Assembly (NCBI GenBank): GCA_050700835.1
Contig: JBOHDX010000153.1
Location: forward strand, 1 to 12,687
DNA length: 12,687 bases
Origin: JBOHDX01 sp050700835
Lineage (GTDB): Bacteria > Actinomycetota > Actinomycetes > Propionibacteriales > Nocardioidaceae
Direction: 5' to 3'
The notes below the pieces were generated by a model that was not told the origin of the DNA, ran no database searches, and was given only the letters and a program-made list of their open reading frames with translations. The translations under genes and the position numbers were made by a program. Below, piece after piece: positions 7,099 to 12,616 of the stretch (its first letter is position 1; the number at the start of each line of letters is the position of its first letter).

Positions 7099-8462
7099 CG
7101 AGTCGCCCCCGAGGTGGGCGTGCGGTGCCGGCGGTGGTGGTGCCGGTGGTGCCGGACAGGCTTCTTGGTCGGTCTGGTCGCCGGAGGGGTCGTCGGCGCC
7201 GTGGCGCCGGTGCAGCCCGTCGTCGACGTCCCGTTGGCACACTTGTCGGCCAGCGCCTGGAGGCGGTTAACGATCACCCGGGCGTCGGTGAGGTTGTCGG
7301 CGTCGATGCCTGACGTCACCTGCTGCTGGTTGTAGGACGGCAGAGCCTCCACCGTCAGTGCGGTCTGCTCGAACACGCTGTGCAGCGTGATGCCGGGAAC
7401 GTCCTGGGACACGCCCTTGTAGATCGTGACCTGCCCCGCGTACGTCCCGACGTAGTACTGCTGCTGGGTCCAGTTGTAGCCAAGGGTCGCGCCGATGCCG
7501 GCGACGATCAGCAGCACGATCAGGACGGACGCGCGGACCAGCCAGCGGAACCGGCGCGGGGCGCGGGGCGCGTACCGAAGCTCCTCGGGGTCGACCGAGG
7601 TCTCGTCGTCGACGACCGGTTGCTGACTGGACGTGTCGTGCGGACCGCGTGCGGGCGACATCGGCTCGGCGGCGGAGCCGACGACCATCGGCGCGTCGTC
7701 GACGGCCGCCAACGGCGGGGCCGCACCATCCGTGCCTGTCGTGGCCGAACCGTCGACGATCTCACCGATCACGACGGTCACGTTGTCGGTGCTGCCCGAG
7801 GTGAGCGCGACCCGCACCAGGTTGGCGCAGGCGTCATCGATGCTGCCCCGGCCGAGCAGCTCGGCGATCTCGTCCGCATCGACGAAGCCGGACAGCCCGT
7901 CGCTGCAGATCAGCAGCCGGTCGGCGGGCTGCACCTCGAACGTGGTCAGGTCGGGTTCGATGTCGTGCTGGCCCTGCAGCACCCGCAGGACGAGGTTGCG
8001 ATGGGGGTGGAAGCGCGCCTCCTCCTCGGTGATTCGGCCTTCGTCGACCAGGCTCTGCACGAACGTGTGGTCCTGGGTCAGCTGAGCGAGCTCCCCGTCC
8101 CGCAGGAGGTAGGCCCGAGAGTCACCGATGTGGCCCATCGCGACCTGCTCGCCGTTGAACAGCATCGCGATCATCGTGGTGCCCATGCCCTCGGTCTCGG
8201 GCCTGGTCTCGATCACCTCGGTGAGCCGGTCGTTGGCGCGGTGCATCGCGCCGGCGAGCGCCTCGATCATGTCGTCCGGTGGGGGTACGTCGAGGCGTCG
8301 CAACGCGGCCACCGACTCCGCCGATGCCACATCGCCGAAGGCCTGGCCCCCGACCCCGTCCGCCACTACCAGCAGGTGCCGGCTGGCGTAGCCGGCGTCC
8401 TGGTTGTCCTTGCGGATCCGGCCCACGTCGGACAGGGCGGCATAGCGCATCTGCAACGTCAT
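7095..8462 (-). CDS. pstP: PP2C-family Ser/Thr phosphatase PstP
   Basis: PstP is the membrane phosphatase that reverses PknA/PknB phosphorylation. The 455-residue product has a PP2C domain at about 6-236 with metal-ligand motifs ADGVGG (Asp35), GHIGDSRAY (Asp114), CSDGL (Asp188) and STDNVT (Asp226). RKDNQD sits near the N-terminus. An acidic, disordered linker (about 237-300) leads to one membrane segment at about 308-328. An outside domain of about 125 residues includes two Cys (408, 417) and a Thr/Pro/Lys stretch, and ends with a His/Arg cluster, HHRHHHRRHR (438-447). I chose the ATG at 8462; a second in-frame ATG at 8450 (residue 5) is possible. The gene starts 7 bp after the fhaB stop and overlaps rodA by ATGA. 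Confidence 0.96.
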   Translation of the reverse strand: MTLQMRYAALSDVGRIRKDNQDAGYASRHLLVVADGVGGQAFGDVASAESVAALRRLDVPPPDDMIEALAGAMHRANDRLTEVIETRPETEGMGTTMIAMLFNGEQVAMGHIGDSRAYLLRDGELAQLTQDHTFVQSLVDEGRITEEEARFHPHRNLVLRVLQGQHDIEPDLTTFEVQPADRLLICSDGLSGFVDADEIAELLGRGSIDDACANLVRVALTSGSTDNVTVVIGEIVDGSATTGTDGAAPPLAAVDDAPMVVGSAAEPMSPARGPHDTSSQQPVVDDETSVDPEELRYAPRAPRRFRWLVRASVLIVLLIVAGIGATLGYNWTQQQYYVGTYAGQVTIYKGVSQDVPGITLHSVFEQTALTVEALPSYNQQQVTSGIDADNLTDARVIVNRLQALADKCANGTSTTGCTGATAPTTPPATRPTKKPVRHHRHHHRRHRTPTSGATR

Positions 8463-8469
8463 CGGCGAT

Positions 8470-8949
8470 CTACTTCCGTAGCTCGACGATCGTCTTGCCC
8501 AAGCGTACCGGGGTGCCGAGGGCGATGGGTGTGGGCGTGCTGACGCGCTGGCTGCCGAGGTAGGTGCCGTTGGTGGAGCCCAGATCCTCGACGAACCACT
8601 GCTCGCCGTTGCTGGCGATGCGCGCGTGCCGTGTCGACACGTAGTCGTCATCGAGCCGCAGCGCCGCGTCGCTGCCGCGACCGATCAGCAGCGGGCCATC
8701 GGTCAGTGGCACCTCCATCCCGCTGTTGGGACCGTCGACGACGACCAGCTTGGACGGTGCACCGCGGGTCGGCTTGCGCTGCTTGGACTGCTTCGGTGCC
8801 TTGGCCGGCTTGCCCTGCTTCCCGTTCTTCGCGGTGTCGACACGGGCCCCGAAGATGTCGGAGCGGATCACCGAGACCGCCGACAGGACGAACAGCCAGA
8901 GCACGGCGAGGAAACCCAGCTTGATCAGGGTCAGCGTCAGCTCGGACAC
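8470..8949 (-). CDS. fhaB: FHA-domain membrane protein FhaB (FipA)
   Basis: FhaB reads phosphothreonine marks; in mycobacteria (as FipA) it links FtsZ and FtsQ in a PknA-dependent way. The 159-residue product has a membrane segment at about 8-29 and a Lys/Gln/Pro-rich linker at about 40-66. An FHA domain at about 67-158 has GRG (90-92), SxxH (Ser105, His108) and the signature DLGSTNGTYL (122-131). The start is a GTG at 8949 directly abutting the fhaA stop (TGAGTG), with no spacing, which points to coupled translation. The layout and size match mycobacterial FhaB. Confidence 0.95.
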   Translation of the reverse strand: MSELTLTLIKLGFLAVLWLFVLSAVSVIRSDIFGARVDTAKNGKQGKPAKAPKQSKQRKPTRGAPSKLVVVDGPNSGMEVPLTDGPLLIGRGSDAALRLDDDYVSTRHARIASNGEQWFVEDLGSTNGTYLGSQRVSTPTPIALGTPVRLGKTIVELRK

Positions 8950-9684
8950 TCAGCGCACCCCCTGGGCGTCGGCCGACTGGGGGTCACGCACGATCAGGGT
9001 GGTGTTGCCGACGACGACCCGCGAACCGTTGTGCAGCAGGGCCTTCTCGACCCGATGACCGTCGACCGTGGTGCCGTTGGTGGACCCGAGGTCCAGGGCT
9101 GACACGGTGATCCGGTCCCCGACGACGTCGACGCGGATCTCCACGTGGCGGCGCGACACCCCGGGGTCGGCGATCCGCAGGTCGGCTTCGGCGCCCCGCC
9201 CGATCACGATGCCGGGCGGCGACAGCGGGTGGCGTACCCCGTTGACCTCGAGCACGACCGGCGCCGCGCGTACGGACGACTCGGTCATGCGCTGCCCCGG
9301 CTGTGGTGTGACCGCGGCGTTGGCTTGACCGCGCACTCGGAAGCGCCCGGTGCCGAGGTCGTCGCGTTGCTCGAAGGCGATCGAGAGGGGTCCGGCCAGG
9401 GTGTAGCGCTGCTCGTTGACGTGTTCGCGTACCAGGGTGGACAGCTCCTGGCTGAGAGTCCCGCCATAGGGAGAGAGTCGCTCGTAGTCGGTGGGCGACA
9501 GCTCGACCACGAACGTGTTCGGGGCGAGCATCCTGTCCCGGGACAGGATCTGTGCGGAGTTGTCGATCTCACGCTGCAGGGCGGCGGCGAGCTCGACCGG
9601 TTGGACCGCGCTGCGGAATGCCCGCGCGAACGCGCCGGTGACGGCGTGCTCGAGGCGTTGCTCGAAGCGGTGCAGCACGCCCAT
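8950..9684 (-). CDS. fhaA: FHA-domain protein FhaA with N-terminal DUF3662, compact form
   Basis: FhaA binds phosphothreonine targets of PknA/PknB. In M. tuberculosis it binds the phosphorylated pseudokinase domain of MviN (MurJ-like) and restrains late peptidoglycan precursor export. The 244-residue product has an N-terminal DUF3662 domain (about 1-125, beginning MGVLHRFEQRLE) and a C-terminal FHA domain (about 140-236). The FHA domain has GRG (162-164), SRRH (177-180) and DLGSTNGTTV. The long disordered linker of the roughly 500-residue mycobacterial protein is reduced to about 15-20 residues. The start at 9684 is set by GGAGGAGG (9698-9691), 6 bases upstream. The in-frame extension to 10044 would run through the tRNA-Leu and is rejected. 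This is the first gene of the seven-gene operon. Confidence 0.95.
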   Translation of the reverse strand: MGVLHRFEQRLEHAVTGAFARAFRSAVQPVELAAALQREIDNSAQILSRDRMLAPNTFVVELSPTDYERLSPYGGTLSQELSTLVREHVNEQRYTLAGPLSIAFEQRDDLGTGRFRVRGQANAAVTPQPGQRMTESSVRAAPVVLEVNGVRHPLSPPGIVIGRGAEADLRIADPGVSRRHVEIRVDVVGDRITVSALDLGSTNGTTVDGHRVEKALLHNGSRVVVGNTTLIVRDPQSADAQGVR

Positions 9685-9690
9685 GCGGGT

Positions 9691-9698
9691 CCTCCTCC
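9691..9698 (-). promoter_or_regulatory. Strong ribosome binding site of fhaA
   Basis: GGAGGAGG on the minus strand lies 6 bases before the ATG at 9684. It is the only near-perfect Shine-Dalgarno in the operon and marks its first gene; the other genes rely on overlaps. Confidence 0.85.
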
Positions 9699-9749
9699 CG
9701 GTGTGGTCTGGACGGCGGTTCCAAGGGCTCGCCCGTCGTCGGCCCGCCG

Positions 9750-9767
9750 GGCTCCGGCCCGGGAGCC
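9750..9767 (-). promoter_or_regulatory. Inverted repeat in the predicted fhaA leader
   Basis: Arms GGCTCC (9750-9755) and GGAGCC (9762-9767) can form a GC-rich hairpin in the 5' UTR if transcription starts near 9780. No function is established. Confidence 0.35.
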
Positions 9768-9781
9768 TGCGCGTGATGTCA

Positions 9782-9796
9782 CCCGATGCTATCGGG
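9782..9796 (-). promoter_or_regulatory. Candidate fhaA operon -10 box within an inverted repeat
   Basis: CCCGAT (9782-9787), GCT, ATCGGG (9791-9796) form a perfect 6-bp inverted repeat. On the minus strand TAGCAT (9791-9786) fits TANNNT and would place transcription about 95 bases before the fhaA start. No clear -35 is seen. The symmetry could be an operator or coincidence. Confidence 0.33.
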
Positions 9797-9903
9797 CGTG
9801 CCTGAACGTGCCTCTCAGACGCGGCCCATGCGCGGCTCGCGCGTCGCGGGTCGGCCGGGTTGGTGAGGCTGCCTGGCGACGATGCCCCTGCCGGGGTGCG
9901 TGT

Positions 9904-9909
9904 TAGTCT
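9904..9909 (+). promoter_or_regulatory. Candidate -10 box of tRNA-Leu
   Basis: TAGTCT inside TGTTAGTCT fits TANNNT, with an upstream TG at 9901-9902. It lies 50 bases before the mature tRNA, giving a leader of about 44 nt. A small hairpin CGGGC/GCCCG (9921-9935) lies in that leader. No good -35 was identified. Confidence 0.4.
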
Positions 9910-9959
9910 TTTTGCGCGGTCGGGCTTCTGGCCCGGCTGTTTCCACGTGGTGGTGTCGC

Positions 9960-10043
9960 GCGCGAGTGGCGGAATAGGCAGACGCGCACGGTTCAGGTCC
10001 GTGTGCCCGAAAGGGCGTGGGGGTTCAACTCCCCCCTCGCGCA
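9960..10043 (+). tRNA. tRNA-Leu (anticodon CAG)
   Basis: The 84-nt class II tRNA folds fully. The acceptor stem is GCGCGAG (9960-9966) with CTCGCGC (10036-10042) and discriminator A10043. The anticodon stem CACGG/CCGTG encloses loop TTCAGGT, with CAG at 9994-9996. The long variable arm GCCC-GAAA-GGGC (10005-10016) is expected for leucine. The T stem GGGGG/CCCCC encloses TTCAACT (10024-10030). No CCA is encoded. It reads the CUG codon. Its 3' end is the likely integration site of the element to the right. Confidence 0.97.
10019..10043 (+). other. Inferred attachment core (attL) in the tRNA-Leu 3' end
   Basis: A tyrosine integrase gene starts its 3' end 78 bp beyond the tRNA, the usual arrangement for elements that insert into a tRNA 3' end and restore it. 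The core would include the T arm and acceptor 3' strand. The exact boundaries need the second copy, which is not in the window. Confidence 0.4.
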
Positions 10044-10047
10044 CGTG

Positions 10048-10080
10048 AGCCCCAGGTCTGTGACCTGGGGCTTTGTGTTT
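10048..10080 (+). terminator. Intrinsic terminator after tRNA-Leu
   Basis: The 11-bp perfect stem AGCCCCAGGTC (10048-10058) and GACCTGGGGCT (10062-10072) encloses a TGT loop. TTTGTGTTT follows on the plus strand. The T-rich tail is only on this side, so it serves the tRNA. It also insulates the integrase, which converges from the right. Confidence 0.85.
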
Positions 10081-10083
10081 GGT

Positions 10084-10101
10084 GCCGAGTTGGCGCTCGG
10101 C
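10084..10101. terminator. Inverted repeat downstream of the integrase gene
   Basis: GCCGAG (10084-10089) and CTCGGC (10096-10101) enclose TTGGCG, 19 bases past the integrase stop. There is no T tract on the minus strand, so it is only a weak candidate for 3'-end formation of the integrase transcript. Confidence 0.35.
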
Positions 10102-10120
10102 TCATGTGCCGAAATATGTG

Positions 10121-11362
10121 CTAAGCCCCTGGAGGCGTCTCGCCGAGATGCGCGGCGAAGCGGTCGATGGCGCTCTTCTGCATCGTCGGGGTGACGTGGC
10201 TGTAGATGTTCATGGTCGTGGTGATCGTGGAGTGCCCGAGGCGCTCCTGGACGACCTTGGGGTGCTCGCCCAGCTCGAGGAGCAGGGTGGCGTGTGTGTG
10301 CCGCAATCCCTTGAGGGTGACGCGAGGCAGGCCCTCGATCGTGGCGCATGCCCAGTCCAGTCGCCGGGTCCATCGACTGGTGATCGCGTCCGGGACGCGG
10401 ACGGCGCCCTGGTCGTCGCCGAAGACGTACGCATCGGCGCGAGCAAGGTCGAGGGAGATCGCGCCTCGGTCCGCCTTGTGGGCCTTGAGCACCTTGAGCG
10501 TCTCGGTGTCGATGTCGATAACGCGGGCGCTCCCCGTCTTGGTGACTTTGGTGGTGTGCGGTGAGGTGATGTCGACGGCGCGACGCAGGCTGATTCTGCC
10601 GGTGCTGAAGTTGATGTCCGACCAGCGCAGTGCCAGCGCCTCGGAGCGGCGCATACCGGTGTAGACGATGGTGCGCCACAGAGGAAACAGCTCGTCGTTC
10701 AGCTCGTCGCGGTTCCAGTTAAGGAAGGAGTGCAGCTGCTGGCCGGTCCAGGTGACGATCTCCGGCTTCTGCGCGCGGACCTGGCTGGACGTGGGTGGGT
10801 TGACGGTGCGCTTCTTCTTGGCGGGGTTGAGCAGGATCAGCCCGTCGTCAACGGCGGCGTCGAGCATGGCTGCGAGAAGCACGTGGACTTTGGAGACGGT
10901 GTTGGCGGACAGCGGCTTGCCGAGCCCGGGCTTGTCCTTGCGCCCTGAGATCTCCAGTTCGCGGTAGTGGGCAGCGATGCGCGTGGCGGTGAGCTTGTCG
11001 ACGCGAACGGCGCCGAGGTACGGCGTGACGTGGTTACGCAGGATCTTCTTGTAACCCTCGATGGTCGAGTTCTGCAGCCGCAGCGTCGTGATCCAGTGGT
11101 CGGCGTACTCGCCGATGGTTGGGCTCTTGGTCTGGAAGCGGGCGTGGGATCGCTTCTTCTTGAGCGCCTCGTCGAGTGCGCGCTGCGCTTCGTCGAGACT
11201 CTTGAATCCGCCGCGGGTCAGGCGGGTGTCGCCGAGCTCGGGCCGTTCGGGGTCGTTTGGCACGTAGATCTGGAACTTCCACCGCCGACCACTCTGAATG
11301 ACGTACGACGTGATGGACCCGGCGTGCCGGGACCGAGAACGCCGGGCCGGCTTCTCGGACAT
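10121..11362 (-). CDS. int: Tyrosine recombinase/integrase of the mobile element
   Basis: The 413-residue enzyme integrates and, with excisionase, excises the element at att sites. It has an N-terminal arm-type DNA-binding region (about 15-75), a SAM-like core-binding domain (about 78-172), and a catalytic domain (about 200-405). Catalytic residues are Arg238 in TGMRRSE, a probable beta-hairpin lysine (Lys272 or Lys275), Arg354 in KGLRHTHATLLL, His377 in LGHS, and nucleophile Tyr387 in NIYSHV. The first position of the HxxR box is Lys351 rather than His, a tolerated variant in the family. The ATG at 11362 is one base after the regulator stop (TGACATG), so translation is probably coupled. The ORF could extend upstream to 11437, but that part overlaps the regulator in another frame. 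Confidence 0.95.
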   Translation of the reverse strand: MSEKPARRSRSRHAGSITSYVIQSGRRWKFQIYVPNDPERPELGDTRLTRGGFKSLDEAQRALDEALKKKRSHARFQTKSPTIGEYADHWITTLRLQNSTIEGYKKILRNHVTPYLGAVRVDKLTATRIAAHYRELEISGRKDKPGLGKPLSANTVSKVHVLLAAMLDAAVDDGLILLNPAKKKRTVNPPTSSQVRAQKPEIVTWTGQQLHSFLNWNRDELNDELFPLWRTIVYTGMRRSEALALRWSDINFSTGRISLRRAVDITSPHTTKVTKTGSARVIDIDTETLKVLKAHKADRGAISLDLARADAYVFGDDQGAVRVPDAITSRWTRRLDWACATIEGLPRVTLKGLRHTHATLLLELGEHPKVVQERLGHSTITTTMNIYSHVTPTMQKSAIDRFAAHLGETPPGA

Positions 11363-11363
11363 G

Positions 11364-11951
11364 TCAGTCCCATCCGTCGGCGGTGTCGTCACGAGGAGCG
11401 GGCAGGGCATCGGGGTCGAGCGCGAGGAGCCGGGCACGAGCAGCGTCGCGACGTCCGCGGAATGAGGCCAAGCGCTGCTCGTAGGTGCCGCGGTGCATCT
11501 TGTTTCCCTTGCCGCCCTCGGTGTACTGCATCATCAGGTTCTCGTAGTAGTGAATGGAACTGACCGCAGAGAAGTACTCGTCCTTCCAGTAGCGAGCAAG
11601 GTCCTCGGTGGTGAGTTTGGCCTTGCCTCGGACCCACGCCTGGATCTCCTCGTGGTTGAACCGATCACCTGGCACCCCGGTTGGCGGCGGTGCGTCCTCG
11701 GGCGGCGTAAGGAGGCCCGCCGGCGTCGTCTGGAGGATGTAGGCGAAGACGGTCAGGTCATCGACGTCCACTCGCCGGTCGCCGTTCTCGATCTTGCTCA
11801 ATGCCGAAGTCGACATCGCCCGTCCGGTGTCCTTGACCCGCTCGGCGAACGTACGCAGGTCCATCCCGATCGCCTGCCTCGCGCTGCGCATATTGGTCGC
11901 TACATGCGCGTTCGTGATTCCAGCCGGGTTCCCGCGCTGCCGTGTCTCCAT
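11364..11951 (-). CDS. XRE-family HTH transcriptional regulator
   Basis: The 195-residue protein carries an N-terminal Cro/C1-type HTH domain at about 17-73 (MRSARQAIGMDLRTFAERV and STSALSKIENGDRRV). A middle part of about 85-145 has WKDEYFSAV, and a basic C-terminal helix (about 155-178) precedes an acidic end. The part after the HTH is not one I recognise. I chose the ATG at 11951 because the predicted promoter (TTGATG, 17 bp, TATGTT) would start transcription at or next to that ATG, giving a leaderless mRNA. The in-frame ATG at 11996 would lie upstream of the predicted -35. The gene lies one base before int and divergent from the excisionase gene. By position it is likely a repressor of the shared intergenic region. 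Confidence 0.88.
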   Translation of the reverse strand: METRQRGNPAGITNAHVATNMRSARQAIGMDLRTFAERVKDTGRAMSTSALSKIENGDRRVDVDDLTVFAYILQTTPAGLLTPPEDAPPPTGVPGDRFNHEEIQAWVRGKAKLTTEDLARYWKDEYFSAVSSIHYYENLMMQYTEGGKGNKMHRGTYEQRLASFRGRRDAARARLLALDPDALPAPRDDTADGWD

Positions 11952-11955
11952 ACAG

Positions 11956-11989
11956 GAAACATACAGCGTCGCTCTTGAAACATCAAGCG
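11956..11989 (+). repeat. Two 13-bp direct repeats spaced 21 bp apart in the switch region
   Basis: GAAACATACAGCG (11956-11968) and GAAACATCAAGCG (11977-11989) match at 11 of 13 positions. A 21-bp offset, about two helical turns, puts both on one DNA face. One copy covers the regulator -10 box and the other covers both -35 boxes. Confidence 0.6.
11958..11986 (-). promoter_or_regulatory. Predicted promoter of the XRE regulator-int operon
   Basis: On the minus strand, TTGATG (11986-11981), a 17-bp spacer and TATGTT (11963-11958) match sigma-70-type boxes. The ATG at 11951 begins 6 bases after the -10 box, so the transcript should have no leader. Confidence 0.65.
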
Positions 11990-11990
11990 C
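11971..11990. promoter_or_regulatory. Candidate operator palindrome shared by both divergent promoters
   Basis: GCTCTTGA (11971-11978), AACA, TCAAGCGC (11983-11990) form an inverted repeat with 7 of 8 arm positions matching. It contains both -35 boxes. A dimeric HTH repressor bound here would block both promoters. The binding protein is inferred to be the adjacent XRE regulator. Confidence 0.55.
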
Positions 11991-12003
11991 GAACATGTAC
12001 CGT
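11975..12003 (+). promoter_or_regulatory. Predicted promoter of the excisionase gene
   Basis: TTGAAA (11975-11980), a 17-bp spacer and TACCGT (11998-12003) fit a -35/-10 pair. Transcription would start near 12010, leaving a leader of about 34 nt with a good ribosome binding site. The -35 abuts the opposing -35 at 11981-11986. Confidence 0.55.
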
Positions 12004-12043
12004 CGAAGACCTCCACGGGCCGCGGGAGATAGGGAGATGCGAT

Positions 12044-12250
12044 ATGAGAGCAGCCACCATGACGATCAAGACGCTGCGGAGCGCGCCAAGCCTGGTGATC
12101 ACTCGCACCGACGCCGCAGCGGCCCTCGGCGTTGACCCCCGGACCGTCACGGCCGGTATCGAGAATGGCACGATCCCCTCCGTCAAGCTCGGTCGGCGGG
12201 TGCTGATCCCGAGGGAGAAGTTCCTCAAGCTCTTCGACCCCGACGACTGA
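12044..12250 (+). CDS. xis: Small HTH_17-type excisionase / DNA-binding protein
   Basis: The 68-residue protein is a winged-helix excisionase-like (MerR-type) protein. TRTDAAAALGVDPRTVTAGI forms the HTH, and GTIPSVKLGRRVLIPREKFLKLF forms the wing and final helix typical of the family. Such proteins bind the att arms and steer the integrase toward excision, and many also regulate transcription. The ATG at 12044 is supported by AGGGAG (12031-12036) 7 bases upstream. A second ATG at 12059 is possible. A longer frame from 11942 would cross the predicted promoter and is rejected. The gene is divergent from the regulator-int pair, so excision and integration functions lie on opposite transcripts. 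Assignment as excisionase rests on family plus location. Confidence 0.85.
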   Translation: MRAATMTIKTLRSAPSLVITRTDAAAALGVDPRTVTAGIENGTIPSVKLGRRVLIPREKFLKLFDPDD

Positions 12251-12253
12251 CTC

Positions 12254-12385
12254 GTGCTTGGCTCTCGGTGTCTCGTTCGCCTGTTCGACCGACCACTCGT
12301 GGATGTCGTGTGCGCACCGCCCATCGTGGCGGAAGGGGCGGTCCGCTCCGCGACTAGAGGAGCGCGCTTGACGACAAAGCTGTGA
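12254..12385 (+). CDS. Possible small ORF after xis (43 codons), doubtful
   Basis: The frame starts with GTG three bases after the xis stop, in the same frame as xis, and ends in a TGA that overlaps the next GTG as GTGA. No Shine-Dalgarno is convincing at its start. Codon third positions are only about two-thirds G or C, lower than neighbouring genes. I recognise no domain. It may be chance. AGAGGAG at 12356-12362 could alternatively serve a TTG at 12368, giving a five-codon reading frame that ends at the same TGA. Confidence 0.15.
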   Translation: MLGSRCLVRLFDRPLVDVVCAPPIVAEGAVRSATRGARLTTKL

Positions 12386-12570
12386 GTCAGGCCAACCCGG
12401 ACGGGCTCCCGACAGAGTTCGAGCTGGCTCGAGGACCACAGAGCCCGCGAACAAGTGCGGCGTCACCAGTTGCCGACCCCCCTTGGGGCATCCCTTCGGA
12501 CGGGCCTCGCGGGACGCTCCTCCGTCCGGGCGGGTCTTGTCCTGCGCCCTTCCCACCTGACGTTCCCCGG
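12382..12570 (+). pseudogene. Possible 5' remnant of an element gene, interrupted near 12570, doubtful
   Basis: From GTG at 12382 an open frame begins VSQANPDGLPTEFELA, with good codon bias for about 16 codons. It then becomes Pro/Arg/Ser-rich and stays open into the putative insertion sequence. The first part could be a true N-terminus coupled to the preceding frame by GTGA. I do not recognise it. Confidence 0.15.
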
Positions 12571-12593
12571 GTTCGTGCGGTGGTCGCAACACC
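12571..12593 (+). repeat. Possible left terminal repeat of an insertion sequence
   Basis: The stretch containing GTGGTCGCAACACC lies just upstream of the putative transposase start and resembles, from memory, terminal repeats of actinobacterial IS30-type elements. The partner repeat and target duplication are outside the window, so this is unproven. Confidence 0.25.
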
Positions 12594-12616
12594 TGATCGA
12601 TCCTGTGAGGGTGTTG

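Larger units (their letters stand above)
12251..12570. other. Region with no convincing gene downstream of xis
   Basis: Two weak reading frames exist (12254-12385 and from 12382), but their third positions are not strongly GC-biased and I recognise neither. Inverted repeats are CGCTCC/GGAGCG (12344-12364) and CGGACGG/CCGTCCG (12497-12528, 18-base loop). A remnant of element genes damaged by an insertion sequence would fit, but nothing here proves it. Confidence 0.5.

Noticed and set aside
7380..8543. Plus-strand open frame (387 codons) opposite pstP
   Set aside because: Antisense shadow of the PP2C gene, with composition typical of such frames.
9685..10044. Upstream extension of fhaA through the tRNA
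   Set aside because: The extension reads through the tRNA-Leu gene, while a near-perfect ribosome binding site sits at the internal ATG at 9684.
11942..12043. Longer xis starting at 11942
   Set aside because: It would overlap the regulator start and the promoter region. The ATG at 12044 has a good ribosome binding site at the right distance.
12478..12490. Short C-run/G-run hairpin near 12478-12488
   Set aside because: A two-base loop and short arms make it weak, and nothing else suggests a terminator there.
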